From assembly GCF_026151205.1 (NCBI RefSeq), contig NC_087073.1, positions 20,178,837 to 20,242,836 of the forward strand: a DNA stretch of 64,000 bases, in the 5' to 3' direction. The notes beneath the pieces are model-generated. The model was not told the origin of the DNA, searched no databases, and saw only the letters and a list, made by a program, of their open reading frames with translations. This DNA comes from Bolinopsis microptera. Lineage: Eukaryota; Ctenophora; Tentaculata; Lobata; Bolinopsidae. Positions 46,010 to 56,269 of the stretch are shown here, one piece after another. Position 1 is the stretch's first letter. The number at the start of each line of letters is the position of its first letter. The translations under genes were made by a program, and so were the position numbers.

Positions 46010-49000
46010 ATGAACTTTGCCCTGTTCAATTGCAGATCCATATGCAATAAAACTGCTGGAGTCATGCAATTGCTTGAAGACTTTGATACTGATATTTGCT
46101 GTGCTACAGAAACTTGGCTGAGAAAAGATGACAATGCTAAGTTTTCTGAGATGAAAGAACTTGGATATTCCATTCATAGCCAGCCAAGAGCTGGGCGGGG
46201 AGGAGGTGTTGCTGTTCTATATAAGAAAAGTCTTAAAGTGACTCCTCAGAAGTGCAAGCGATTCAAAACTTTTGAGTCTTGTGAATGTACCTTCAAATCA
46301 TCTTCTGGAGATATACTACGAATTGTTTCAATTTACCGTTCTGGCACCTCCACATCTCAGAGTGCTAACATCCCCCAATTTCTAACTGACTTTGAGCAAC
46401 TCTTGGTTGATTTAGTAGACAAACCTGGAAAGCCCTTGATCATGGGTGATTTTAATATCCACATTGAAGACGAAAATGATTCAGTTGCACAAAGGTTTAA
46501 TTCACTACTTAAGTCTTGTGGGTGGGTGCAACAAATTTCAGCTGCAACACACAGAGATGGGGGCATATTAGATCTTGTAATTACCAGGGATGGTTCTTTT
46601 ACTCACGATTGCATTGAAGTTCTAGATCCTGTCATTACTGATTCTGGCACATCGTCTGACCACTACTTTGTTGCTTTTAATTGCAATGTATCTCCAGCAC
46701 CCATAGGCACTCTAGAACCAATTACTTACAGAAACATTGCTTGCATAGACCTAGATGCTTTTGTTGAGGACATTCTTAAGTCAAAACTATGTGACACTGA
46801 TTGCTTCAATGACCTCGATAGTGCAGTTGATATCTATGAGTCTGAGTTGAGCAGTATTTTGGACAAGCATGCTAAAGAAAAAACTTTCATCCCAAGAAAA
46901 GATCATAACGCTGAATGGTGGTCTACACACTGTCAACAAGCAAAAGCAATGAGAAGAAAGATTGAGAGACTGTATCAAAAGAATCATGATTGCCCAGATT
47001 ATAAACGACTGTACAGGAAAGCATCAGAGAGAGCATCCTCAGTCATTGTATCCACAAGAGATCACTTCTACAAAACAAGGTTACAAGATAGTGCAGGTGA
47101 TGCTAAAAAGACTTATTCCATCGTTAATAAGTTGCTCAATAAAGAAAAAGTTAGTACTACTACACCTTCTTGCTCTTCAAATCTTGAGAGTGCTAACAAC
47201 TTTGCACAGTTCTTTAAATCAAAGGTCGACAACATATACAACAACATTTATTTAGAACAACAATCCCTTGAAGATTCTCCTAACTCAGATGAATCTGTTC
47301 CTCTTTCTAATAGCCCAAAGATAGTACAATTCCGTCATGTGTCTGATGAGGAACTAGTAAGCATCATAAAGAATATGTCTAACAAATTCTGTGATCTTGA
47401 CCCCATACCTGAAAACTGGCCACGGGCCTAAATATTACATATCAATCAATTACAATTCATTAACATTACCAATATTAAAAACTATCGAAAATATTCAAGA
47501 AAGTATTCTCTAGCCAAAGGGCTCAATATTTAATACCCCATACCTACAAAGATTCTCATCAAGTGTCTCCCAGAACTCCTTCCTCTGATCTCATTTATAG
47601 TCAATGAATCATTAGTTAAAGGTGAGTTTCCTATAAAACTTAAGGAGGCTCTCATTCGTCCAAGTTTGAAGAAACGTGGCCTTGACGGTGAATTACTATC
47701 TAACTATAGGCCTATTAGCAATCTCTCATTCTTGTCAAAAATCATTGAGAAGTGTGTATCTATACAGCTCACCAGTTATCTTGAGGATAACAACTTGCTT
47801 TCTAAAGTTCAGTCCGGCTATAGGAAGTTTCATAGCTGTGAAACTGCAACAACCAGAATCCATAACGACATCTTGATAACTATTGACAAGAAAACTAAAG
47901 TTGTTCTTTTACTTCTAGATTTGAGTGCTGCCTTTGATACTGTCAATCACCCAAGATTAATCAAGAAGCTAAGATCTGCTTATGGCATTACAGGCATTGC
48001 TCTTACATGGATCAGGTCCTACTTGGCTAACCGTTCATTTTGTGTCAAAGTCAAGGATTCGTCTTCCTCATCAACTGTTCTTGAGATAGGTGTGCCACAA
48101 GGTTCAATCCTTGGCCCCCTGCTATTCATATTGTACACCAAAGATCTTGAGAACATTGCAAGTATGCATGGGTGCTGTATTCATTTGTATGCTGATGACA
48201 CCCAGCTGTATTTCACTCTTGATTCTGATGACCCATCACAGCTAGAGCACAATATGGAACACTGTATGTCTGATATCAAGAAATGGATGACAAACAATTT
48301 CCTTCAACTGAATTCTTCTAAGACTGAAGTCATCGTTATATCCTCTAAATTTGACTCAAAAAATATTCCAGCCTCTCTACAGATTGTTAAGGATCAAGAG
48401 CCACATGTTGTTAGTGGAACTGTGAAGAGTCTTGGGCTGTATTTGGACAGTTATCTTTCAATGAGTGATCAGATTACGTCAGTGGTTCAAGCATGTAATA
48501 TTCAGATCAGAAATTTGTGGTTTATTGCATCAAAACTGTCTTTTAACCTTAAGATTCAGCTTGTTCATGCTCTAGTACTCTCTAGAATTGATTATTGCAA
48601 TAGCGTATATTTTGGACTGAGCTCTTATGATTTAAGTCGTTTACAGAAGGTGCAAAATTCTGCTGTAAGATTTATTTTCGGGAGAGGAAGAAAGGCACAC
48701 ACTACTCCACTACTTAAGAAAGTTCATTTTCTACCAGTTAGATTTAGAATAGATTTTAAGATTGCCCTACTTGCCTACAAGTGTTTAAATAATATAGCTC
48801 CTCCTTACTTAAAAGAGTTGATATCTCCTAGGCAGCAAAGTTTTAAAAATGTACGTCTTGATAATGATTATTTTTACCTTAGTTTTCCGCCCTCTCCTAA
48901 CTATGTAAACACAGAGAAAGCTTTTAGTCACTGTGCAGTTAAAGTATTTAATTCCTTGCCATACGACATAAGATCAGCTGAGTCAGTTACATCTTTCAAG

Positions 49001-49042
49001 ACCAAACTTAAAACATACTTCTTTTCTCTAGCATTTGATTGA
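46010..49042 (+). CDS. LINE 3 ORF2: APE endonuclease-RT, interrupted by insertion
   Basis: Two open frames, 46010-47431 and 47666-49042 (open in frame from 47546), make one protein of about 965 residues once the 135-bp insertion is discounted. APE motifs: MNFALFNCRSI (Asn), CATETWLRKDD (Glu), RGGGVAVLYKK, LIMGDFNIHIED and SSDHYFVAF. RT motifs: SNYRPISNLSFLSKIIEK, VVLLLLDLSAAFDTVNH (A), VPQGSILGPLLFILYTKDL (B region) and HLYADDTQLYF (catalytic YADD). The tail has AVKVFNSLPYDIRSAES. It nicks target DNA and reverse-transcribes element RNA. The insertion puts a stop at 47429-47431, so only the endonuclease half would be made. Confidence 0.92.
47411..47545. mobile_element. 135-bp insertion with 11-bp target duplication
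   Basis: ACCCCATACCT occurs at 47400-47410 and again at 47535-47545. Between them lies AT-rich sequence with no coding continuity. Removing one duplication plus the insert rejoins DPIP to TKILIKCLPEL in frame. The ends GAAAACTGGCCACGGGCC and GGGCTCAATATTTAAT do not form a clear inverted repeat, so a short retro-inserted or atypical element is possible. Confidence 0.85.
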
Positions 49043-49222
49043 TTTTGCATTTACATAGGTAAAATGAACTTGTCATGTCTAATTTTCAATTAAACTAAGC
49101 TCAGTTAATGTAAGAGCCGCTTTAGAAAGCACTGGAGTTTATCTCCAGGATTAAATTATATCGAGTTATATGATTTAGCTATAAGGCGGTTTATAAAAGT
49201 TGTATTTATTATTATTATTATT

Positions 49223-51600
49223 ATGTGGGTACAGAGGAAAGAGGATAAACATGAGACCCCTCTATGAGAAGTCTCGTACAACCTCATTATACCTGCCATT
49301 TCAATTTGTATATATATATATTTTGTTGCTGTACTCCTACACATTAAAAGTCGGTGTTGATTAGATCTTCGAAATAGTTCTTTGCATCATTTTATTAAAC
49401 ATCGTTATCTGAGATAAAATTGTTCTAAAAGCAACTGGAATATACACAAATCTTTAAAATAACTTACAAACTATATATACCAAAAGGAACACAAAATTTG
49501 ACTAGGGGGTTAAATAATGGGGGGTAAAAATATGGACTGTTATAAATATGGTTCTCTGGCCCAAAAAGGACCAAATTAGACCCCCCATAATATTACCGAC
49601 TATACCACTAAGGTAGTTAAACTGAAACGACGAACATTTTTGATACATGTTACGTATCACCGGCGGCGCGCGCTTCGCGCGCGAAATGTGGCATGCAACG
49701 TATGTCAAGAACATTTATGAAGTCATACAAATTTGTCAAATCACAAGATGGCGCTCGATTTTTACTAATGTGAACACAAACTGCGCGCGCCGCGCAACCA
49801 TTAATTCATAACTTATCATTTTAAACATTTAATACACTCCTCCGATCCTAATAACACAAGAATTTGTCATAATCAAGTAATATTGTGTGTTAACGAACTA
49901 ACAAAAATAAGTTGACTGTTTTATACATCATTTTTACTCATTAAAAATGTTTTGTAAGTAGTTACAATTTTATAAATTTAAATATTTTTAACATTTATGA
50001 TTAATTACTTGTGTTATGTTATAATAATTGAAGTTTTTATTACAACCTCAAATACAAATATTGCATTAAGTAAAATAAAATTTTTAAGTAAAATAAAATT
50101 TAAATTTTATTGCCATTACAATGAATAATAATATCATAATAAATATAAGTAGACATCCGATAATAAACTTGTTACATCCAGTATACAACCCAAAATGTCA
50201 GCCGACGCGACTTACAAAAATAAAGAAAGCTAGCATGTTCATTGTTGATAGTTTTTCTAACGAGCATACTTAGGCTGTACGGAAATAGCTTTAATGTTTA
50301 ATTCTACGTCATATTAAAAACATTACATCATTTTTGCTAGATACAAAAATAAATTTTAAAATAAATAACTCTTTTGCTGCTAAGGCGCGGCACCGCGCTG
50401 GGTCCACATGTTATACAGCGTGTAGCAACACAGCGCTGAAAATATAAGATGATTGAGCTATAACATATAAGCGGTGCGCCGCGCCTAAACCTAAAACCAT
50501 AAACTTTAAATTGTAAATATTGTCAAGATATTTAAACGATACCGACCTTTCCAAATTATAAAAATAATTATGTATATTCAGACGAAGCGAAAACGTGCAT
50601 ATCAAAAAACGCCGCGCAAACGATCATTTTTGTTTTTCTTCACTACACACTAGGATCCAGCTTGATTCACGATGTCAATCCTTCGCATCTCGCCGATCGC
50701 ATCTCGCCGATCTGCATATGTGGTTGCGAGAAGCATTATTGGATGCGCGCGCGCGACCCAGTAGTGCATCGCGCTACAAGGATCCAGCAAAACAGTAATA
50801 GTTTCATTGACGATGTCGATTCTTCGCAGCTCGGCGAGGGCCTGTATAGCGAATTTCGCCAATTTAACTGACGCCAATTTAACTATGCTTGATTGACGAT
50901 GTCAATCCGTCGAAATCGTTGCATGCTCTGCGAAGCAATTGTATCACGTGGTGACCCCCACGGTCGTTTCACTATAGTAGCGTCTTCGACGCTACAGTGG
51001 GAGCCGCGCACTTCGTGCGCGGCGGGTCATACAACGTATGACAACGAAGCAAAGCAACGATCGACGACGGATCGCAAAAATGCAATGGAAGGAAGAATGG
51101 AAGCAAAAATGCTAGTTCGCAAGAATGGAAATAAGAATGCTAGTTCGCGAGGCGCGTCGAAGCGGCGAAGTCCTCCAAAACTATGCGAGAAGCATAATTG
51201 AGTGCGCGGCGCGGCCCAGTAACGCATCTCGCTACAAGTAATAGTTTTTTGCGAAGCAACTATTTGGAAGGGTCGGTATCGTCAATTAAAAAAGCTCTAT
51301 AACAATCTTTGAATTGATTGACGATGTCAACCCTTTCAAAGCGTTGTTCTGCTCTGGGAATTAACAAAGCAACGACTTAGTAAAAATGATAATTTGCGCA
51401 GCGCGTCGAAGCGGCGAAGTCCTCCAATTCTTAAATAGCAAAATATTCGAAAATAGCGCGCCGCTCATAATTGGATTTGTTTTCGTAAGAATCGAGCACT
51501 ATTTTATCCCCCGACAATTTATATATAAGCTTATCTTTTATGTTTTACTACCGTTCTTTTTCGGTGCCCATCAACCCCAATTACCATGTGAGTCTTGAAG
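49223..51600. other. Gene-free stretch, GC-rich repeats from 50.4 kb
   Basis: 49223-50390 is AT-rich without features apart from a TA run at about 49308-49322 and CGCGCGC-rich words at 49662-49682. 50390-51480 contains numerous CGCGCGC words, repeated GATTGACGATGTCAA-type words (50663, 50891, 51314) and the dispersed repeat copy at 50938-51055. No gene recognised. Confidence 0.5.
50938..51055 (+). repeat. GC-rich dispersed repeat, third copy
   Basis: TTGTATCACGTGGTGACCCC, ACGGTCGTTTCACTATAGTA and GGGAGCCGCGCAC..GTGCGCGGCGG match 24108-24215. The GCGCAC/GTGCGC pair forms a short hairpin. Confidence 0.75.
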
Positions 51601-51664
51601 GTTTATAACCTACCAGGACTTAACGGGTGATACTCGTAAAATATCTGTTCCATATACAGAGGAC

Positions 51665-52027
51665 ATGGACATGCTCGAAAATTTCGCAGAAATGCCATTC
51701 TTCGACCCCATCATCGAAGATGATGTACACGTCCTCCGGACCTGCTTCCTGTATGAAGACTACCGACACCGCTTTAGTCAGAGAGCCAAAACCTGTCTTT
51801 TCGCTAACTTAGAGGGGCTATTCACAGATGCCAGCCTCATAAGAGAGACAGCGAGACAAATTGTCTTTTCTCTACACCTCAACAGAACTCCTCTGCGGAT
51901 ACGTGACGGTCGAGTCGAGCTTCATTTCATTTCATATCGCGATCACCATATCATATCATTTTGGAACATGTTCATGGGAATTAAATTATTTTATTTGCAC
52001 TTGTTTCTCTTTCAACAAAAGATGTGA
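51665..52027 (+). CDS. Hypothetical protein, 120 residues
   Basis: I do not recognise this protein. The first about 85 residues look like genuine protein (MDMLENFAEMPFFDPIIEDD, YEDYRHRFSQRAKTCLF, LIRETARQIVFSLHLNR), with balanced composition and acidic and basic helices. The last about 35 (FISYRDHH onward) look like chance AT-rich read-through. There is an ATG at the start and no introns are evident. It sits between inverted copies of a dispersed repeat. It could be a captured exon, a small element protein or a lone exon whose donor I cannot identify. Confidence 0.35.
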   Translation: MDMLENFAEMPFFDPIIEDDVHVLRTCFLYEDYRHRFSQRAKTCLFANLEGLFTDASLIRETARQIVFSLHLNRTPLRIRDGRVELHFISYRDHHIISFWNMFMGIKLFYLHLFLFQQKM

Positions 52028-52186
52028 CGAAGTTAAATTTTTATGATTTTTAAATTTTTATTTTAAGAACACTCTTGCACATTATTTATTTATTTATTTC
52101 TATTATATTGATGTATAGTCAAGACGTGAGTGTTAGGGCTCACACTGACAAATTTATGTTTAATCCTGTTTAATCCTGTTTAATAC

Positions 52187-52279
52187 AGGACCGTCGAAGA
52201 GTCCAACTCGGCGCGCGTCCTGGTAGGTAGTAAACCTACAAACCAGGACGCGCGCTGAGTTGGACTCGTCGACAGTCCT
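52187..52279. repeat. 93-bp GC-rich palindrome
   Basis: Arms of about 43-45 bp (AGGACCGTCGAAGAGTCCAA ... CGCGTCCTGGTAGGTAG and its complement) with a 4-6 base loop (TAAA) and few mismatches. It includes GTCGA-centred and GCGCGC words. It forms the right-hand core of the block at 51601-52335 and follows a TTTAATCCTG tandem repeat (52158-52184). Confidence 0.85.
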
Positions 52280-52335
52280 AATATTTGGAACAAATATTTT
52301 AAGAGTATCATCCGTTAATGTGAGTCCTGTTATTT

Positions 52336-52850
52336 TTCCTTTTGATTTGTTTAACATTTAAGTCGTTGACTACGATACACTGATAGAAATTGTTTCAACC
52401 ATTAGGTTCGATAAAAACGGCCAACCGAGAACACTTTTCTTTTGATAAAATTTATAGCGAATTGCTGTGATCCATACGTAAAACTTTTGATATATACAAC
52501 CAAACAGTTGTACATCACTCATTTACTTGTTTGACATTGGCCAGTGCCCAGTAAACTTGTGTAACACTTCTATAGACGGTATAAAACGACTACGTTTTTA
52601 GTTTGATATCACCTGATGATTCCCAATATAGCCTGTGAACGGGGTCGGACCCTGCTGTCAAGCAAGCTTGTCAGATTCGTTAATTTTTATATCTAACCCT
52701 CCTCCCCCTTGATTTAGATCCCATAACCCCCATTCACAAATAAAACCCCTGATTAACCGTAATATTCCCCTCTCCCCAAACTGTGGGTAAATTGGGGTCC
52801 ACCACTGTGCCGGTACTTTCAGAGGTACCCAATGTGTCAGGAAACCAGGG
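52336..52850. other. Upstream flank of MLH1
   Basis: About 500 bp with no coding sequence and no clear 5' UTR exon. I looked for a donor that could join the acceptor at 52864-52865 and cannot single one out. Confidence 0.4.
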
Positions 52851-52865
52851 CTCATTTCTTCTTAG
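52851..52865 (+). promoter_or_regulatory. 3' splice acceptor just before MLH1 start
   Basis: CTCATTTCTTCTTAG ends three bases before the MLH1 ATG at 52869. It is a strong acceptor with no coding exon before it, so it must receive either a non-coding leader exon or a trans-spliced leader. The arrangement parallels GGPS1. Confidence 0.55.
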
Positions 52866-52868
52866 TTG

Positions 52869-55800
52869 ATGGCTCTGGAAATAGGCAAGATATGTAAACT
52901 AGACGAGGTCGTAATCAATAGAATAGCCGCTGGAGAAGTTGTACAACGACCTTGTAATGCCATCAAAGAATTGGTTGAAAACAGCATTGATGCAGGTAAA
53001 TTCTACATAAGAAAATATAGCACATTAATTGATGAATATGTAATTACCACAATGGTCCGATCAGAACACTACTAGTATTTCCAAAGAAAGGGTTACAGTA
53101 CAGAAATAACTAATGTTAGTTGTTTATTGTTATAGGATCTGACTCGATTACGGTATCAGTTGATGACGGTGGTTTGAAAATGCTACAAATAACTGACACA
53201 GGTACATACATCATGTTCGTTATATTTGTTGTAGGGTATGGATATATACATGTTTTGTTAAAAATTACTATAGCAATGGTAACTGATCATATCTTAGTAT
53301 GATTACAGAGAAACACGGAATGAATTACATGAAAGAAAGCAGTTATATTTTTAAAGATTGAGTCGTTAACTGTTCTCTGAAGATAGAACTGTTTTTAGTT
53401 TATTCTGGGCTACCCTGTATTATATAACATTTCGATTACACCAGGTCATGGTATCAGAAAAGAGGATCTGGTTATTGTTTGTGAAAGGTTCACTACAAGC
53501 AAGCTGAAAACATTCTCGGATCTGAGATCTATCAATACTCATGGCTTCAGAGGAGAGGCACTTGCGTCCATCAGCCACGTTTCCTTTGTTACTATTCAGA
53601 CCAAAACTGGTTAGTTTTATAATTTGAAGGTTTTAATTTCATGCTGCTGAAATGTTCATATTACAATCGAAGCACATTATTACTTCTCGTAACCATTATA
53701 CGTAACCATTATAATAAGCAGTCTGAAAGCCTCATGGGAAATTATAGATTTATTACTCATAACTATTGTTTCCCATTCTCGCTTGAACATGACTTAAATG
53801 TACATCTTTGTTGGGTATACTTTAATGTCGAAGTGTGTAATAAATGTTAGAATTTATTTATTATTATTCATAATCACATCAGTATACGACAAATGTGCAT
53901 GGGCTGCCCATTATAAAGATGGAAAACTCCATCCAAAGAAACCAGGGACATCAGCTGACCCAAAGCCATGTGCAGGTTACTCTCCACTTTCCACCTCATG
54001 TTGTAGTCTTTCAAATTGTTCAGATAGTTTTAAATCAATCTGTTGTATTTCCTGTTTAAATATATAACTTTACTATACTGCTTACTGATTTGTACATTTA
54101 GTCAGCTAACAGTGAATTCTGCAGGTAATACGGGTACAACTATAACAGCTGAGGATTTGTTTTACAACATGGGAACAAGAAAAAGAGCAATGAATGGAAG
54201 GGATGAGTTCAACAAGGTGGCTCACGTTATAACTTGTTATGCTGTTCATAATACTGGCATTGCTTTCTCCCTTAAAAAATCTGGTTTGTAAGACAAATTG
54301 TTTGTTTTATTAATAAATTCCATTTATTTTCAGTTTTCCACGAAAAATAAAACTAATACGATAAGTGATAAATTCAAAAATTAAAATCGCAATTCGCAAC
54401 AAATACAATTTTTCATATCTATCTAATCCCATTAGGAGATAACATGCCGAAAATTCGCACTACATCAAAAGCCTCAAAAATTGATACAATAAGCAATCTG
54501 TACGGACCTGCTCTAGGAAAAGAGCTCATCGAATTCTCCTGTGACGATAAAAACTTTGCTTTCAAATCATCAGGCCTCCTCACCAACGCAAATTACAGCG
54601 GGAAATCCTTCAGATTCCTTTTGTTCATCAACAATAGACTCGTAGAATCTTCATCCGCAAAGAAAGCATTTGAGGCAGTTTACTCCTCTGTCTTACCTAA
54701 AAACAGCTACCCGTTTGTATACCTTAGCATAGAGATAGATCCTCAGAATATAGATGTAAACGTTCATCCAACTAAAAACGAAGTACACTTTTTGCACGAA
54801 GACGAGATAATAGCTGGTATCCAGGCAAAAGCTCAGCAGACACTGTACAAGTGCTCTACTTCTCGAAACTACTACACTCAAGCCAGGTTTGGGGTTGGAA
54901 AATGCAGAAGACGCTATTATAACTTTAACATTTTTTTGATGTACTTTGCCAGTTTTATGGTTTTAAGACCGTATTTTCTATACGAGCTAATTTATTCAAC
55001 GGGAATGTATGGTATTTTATTTCAATGTTAATTTCAGATTACCGGGTTTTGACATGGCAGCAGCTGTCGAGGAAGTGAAAGGAACAAAGAAAGTCCGAGA
55101 AGAAACTGAAAACACAAGAGTATACGACCATGAGCTGGTCAGGACAGATTGTAATCAAACCAAACTCGATCTGTTCATAGCTAACCAAGCAAACAAAATA
55201 ATGTCTGAGAAAACATCCGAACTAAACACAACTCCTACGACCTCTTTGTTCACAACACTAGACTCTGAAAAACCTGGTCCTTCCAGTAAGAAAATGAAAT
55301 TACCCAACCCCGGAACTGCAAATTCATCCCGTGCTAGTACATCCAGCGATAACAAAGAGAACATAGACACCATCAATGTGGAGGAGTTCATTCCAAAAGA
55401 AGCCCCAAAATCAGTTAACAACCCCACACACCGGCGCCCAATATATCTAACCTCTGTGTTAGCACTTCAAGAAGAGATCTGCAAAGCAAGACACGAGGGA
55501 GCAGTTGACCTTCTTCGTGAGCACAAGTTTGTTGGAGTGGCCAATACTCAGTATGCCCTCGCTCAGGTCAGGACAAAACTTTACCTGTTTGATATCGGCA
55601 AACTTTCTGAAGCTCTCTTCTATCAGAAAGCAATCTTCGATTTTCAGAACTTCGACATTTTCGATTTCTCAGAACCATCACCGATGCATGAGCTGATAAT
55701 GATAGCCTTGGATGATGAGAGTAGTAGCTGGAATCCGGATCATGGTCCAAAGGAAGAGCTCGCTACATTTGCCACCGACCTGCTTGTGTCCAGGAGGGAG

Positions 55801-56214
55801 ATGCTGGACGATTACTTCAGTATAATGGTCACTAAGGAGGGGAGCTTGTCTGGTTTACCGCTGCTTGTAGATCAGTACTACCCTCTACTTCACCAGATTC
55901 CCATGTTTCTGTTGAGACTAGCCACTGAGGTGGACTGGGACTCAGAGAAGGGGTGTTTTCAGACTATAGCCCAGGAAATTGCTAAATTGTACGCTATGAG
56001 GCCGATTGAGCAAGAAAGTGATAACTCAGCTACGCAGTCAACTCAGAACAAAATGTCCGACCCGAACATTCCTGATTGGAAGTTTACGGTGGAGCACATA
56101 CTTTTCCCTCAACTCAAGTCTTTCTTTGTTCCCGATCAAAGTGTTACAGCTAGTGGTGCTATCCTTCAGGTCGCTGACCTTCACGATCTTTACAAAGTGT
56201 TTGAGAGATGTTAA
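52869..56214 (+). CDS. MLH1: DNA mismatch repair protein MLH1
   Basis: Seven exons: 52869-52995, 53136-53201, 53445-53609, 53883-53975, 54125-54283, 54436-54886 and 55038-56214. All junctions are GT-AG, with consistent phases, giving 745 residues (human 756). MutL homologue; pairs with PMS2/PMS1/MLH3 partners to license strand excision in mismatch repair and meiosis, in the nucleus. GHKL ATPase motifs lie at the same positions as in human: Glu34 and Asn38 (ELVEN), DTGHGI at 63-68, and GFRGEAL at 98-104. The S5-like half has [10 protein letters not shown]-type [14 protein letters not shown] Ser/Thr-rich linker follows in exon 7, then the MutL C-terminal dimerisation domain. It ends in FERC, the invariant MLH1 tail that completes the partner's endonuclease site. 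Intact. An LINE tail sits in intron 3. Confidence 0.98.
53783..53870 (+). repeat. LINE 3' tail in MLH1 intron 3
   Basis: GGGTATACTTTAATGTCGAA and AATAAATGTTAGAATTTATT match the 3' UTR of the LINE fragment ending at 32890, and the copy ends in TTATTATTATT. It is an extremely 5'-truncated insertion. Confidence 0.75.
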
Positions 56215-56250
56215 AAATAAGAATTTTTAATTGGACCAGTTTTATAATTA

Positions 56251-56269
56251 TTCGTTCTTCTTGTTATAG
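56251..56269 (+). promoter_or_regulatory. 3' splice acceptor 55 bp after MLH1 stop
   Basis: TTCGTTCTTCTTGTTATAG is a strong pyrimidine-tract acceptor between the MLH1 stop codon and the first exon of the YjbQ-like gene. There is almost no room for a separate promoter, which fits trans-splicing in a two-gene transcription unit. Confidence 0.5.

Larger units (their letters stand above)
44375..49222 (+). mobile_element. Nearly intact two-ORF non-LTR retrotransposon (LINE 3)
   Basis: Order: putative leader, ORF1 (44424-45980), 29-bp gap, ORF2 (46010-49042), about 160 bp of 3' UTR, and a TTATTATTATTATTA tail ending near 49222. The only obvious lesion is a 135-bp insertion at 47411-47545. CR1/L2-group elements have this ORF1 (PHD and zinc knuckles) plus APE-RT layout and microsatellite tails. 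The low damage suggests recent activity. A truncated relative lies at 32385-32890. Confidence 0.9.
51601..52335. mobile_element. Inverted-repeat-bounded block carrying an unknown ORF
   Basis: The left edge (51601-51655: CCAGGACTTAACGGGTGATA, CTCGTAAAATATCTGTTCCA) is repeated inverted at the right (52285-52330). About 730 bp in all. It contains a 120-codon ORF and a long GC-rich palindrome. No target duplication is evident. This looks like a non-autonomous element, possibly with captured coding sequence. The third family member at 23104 is a single end. Confidence 0.5.
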
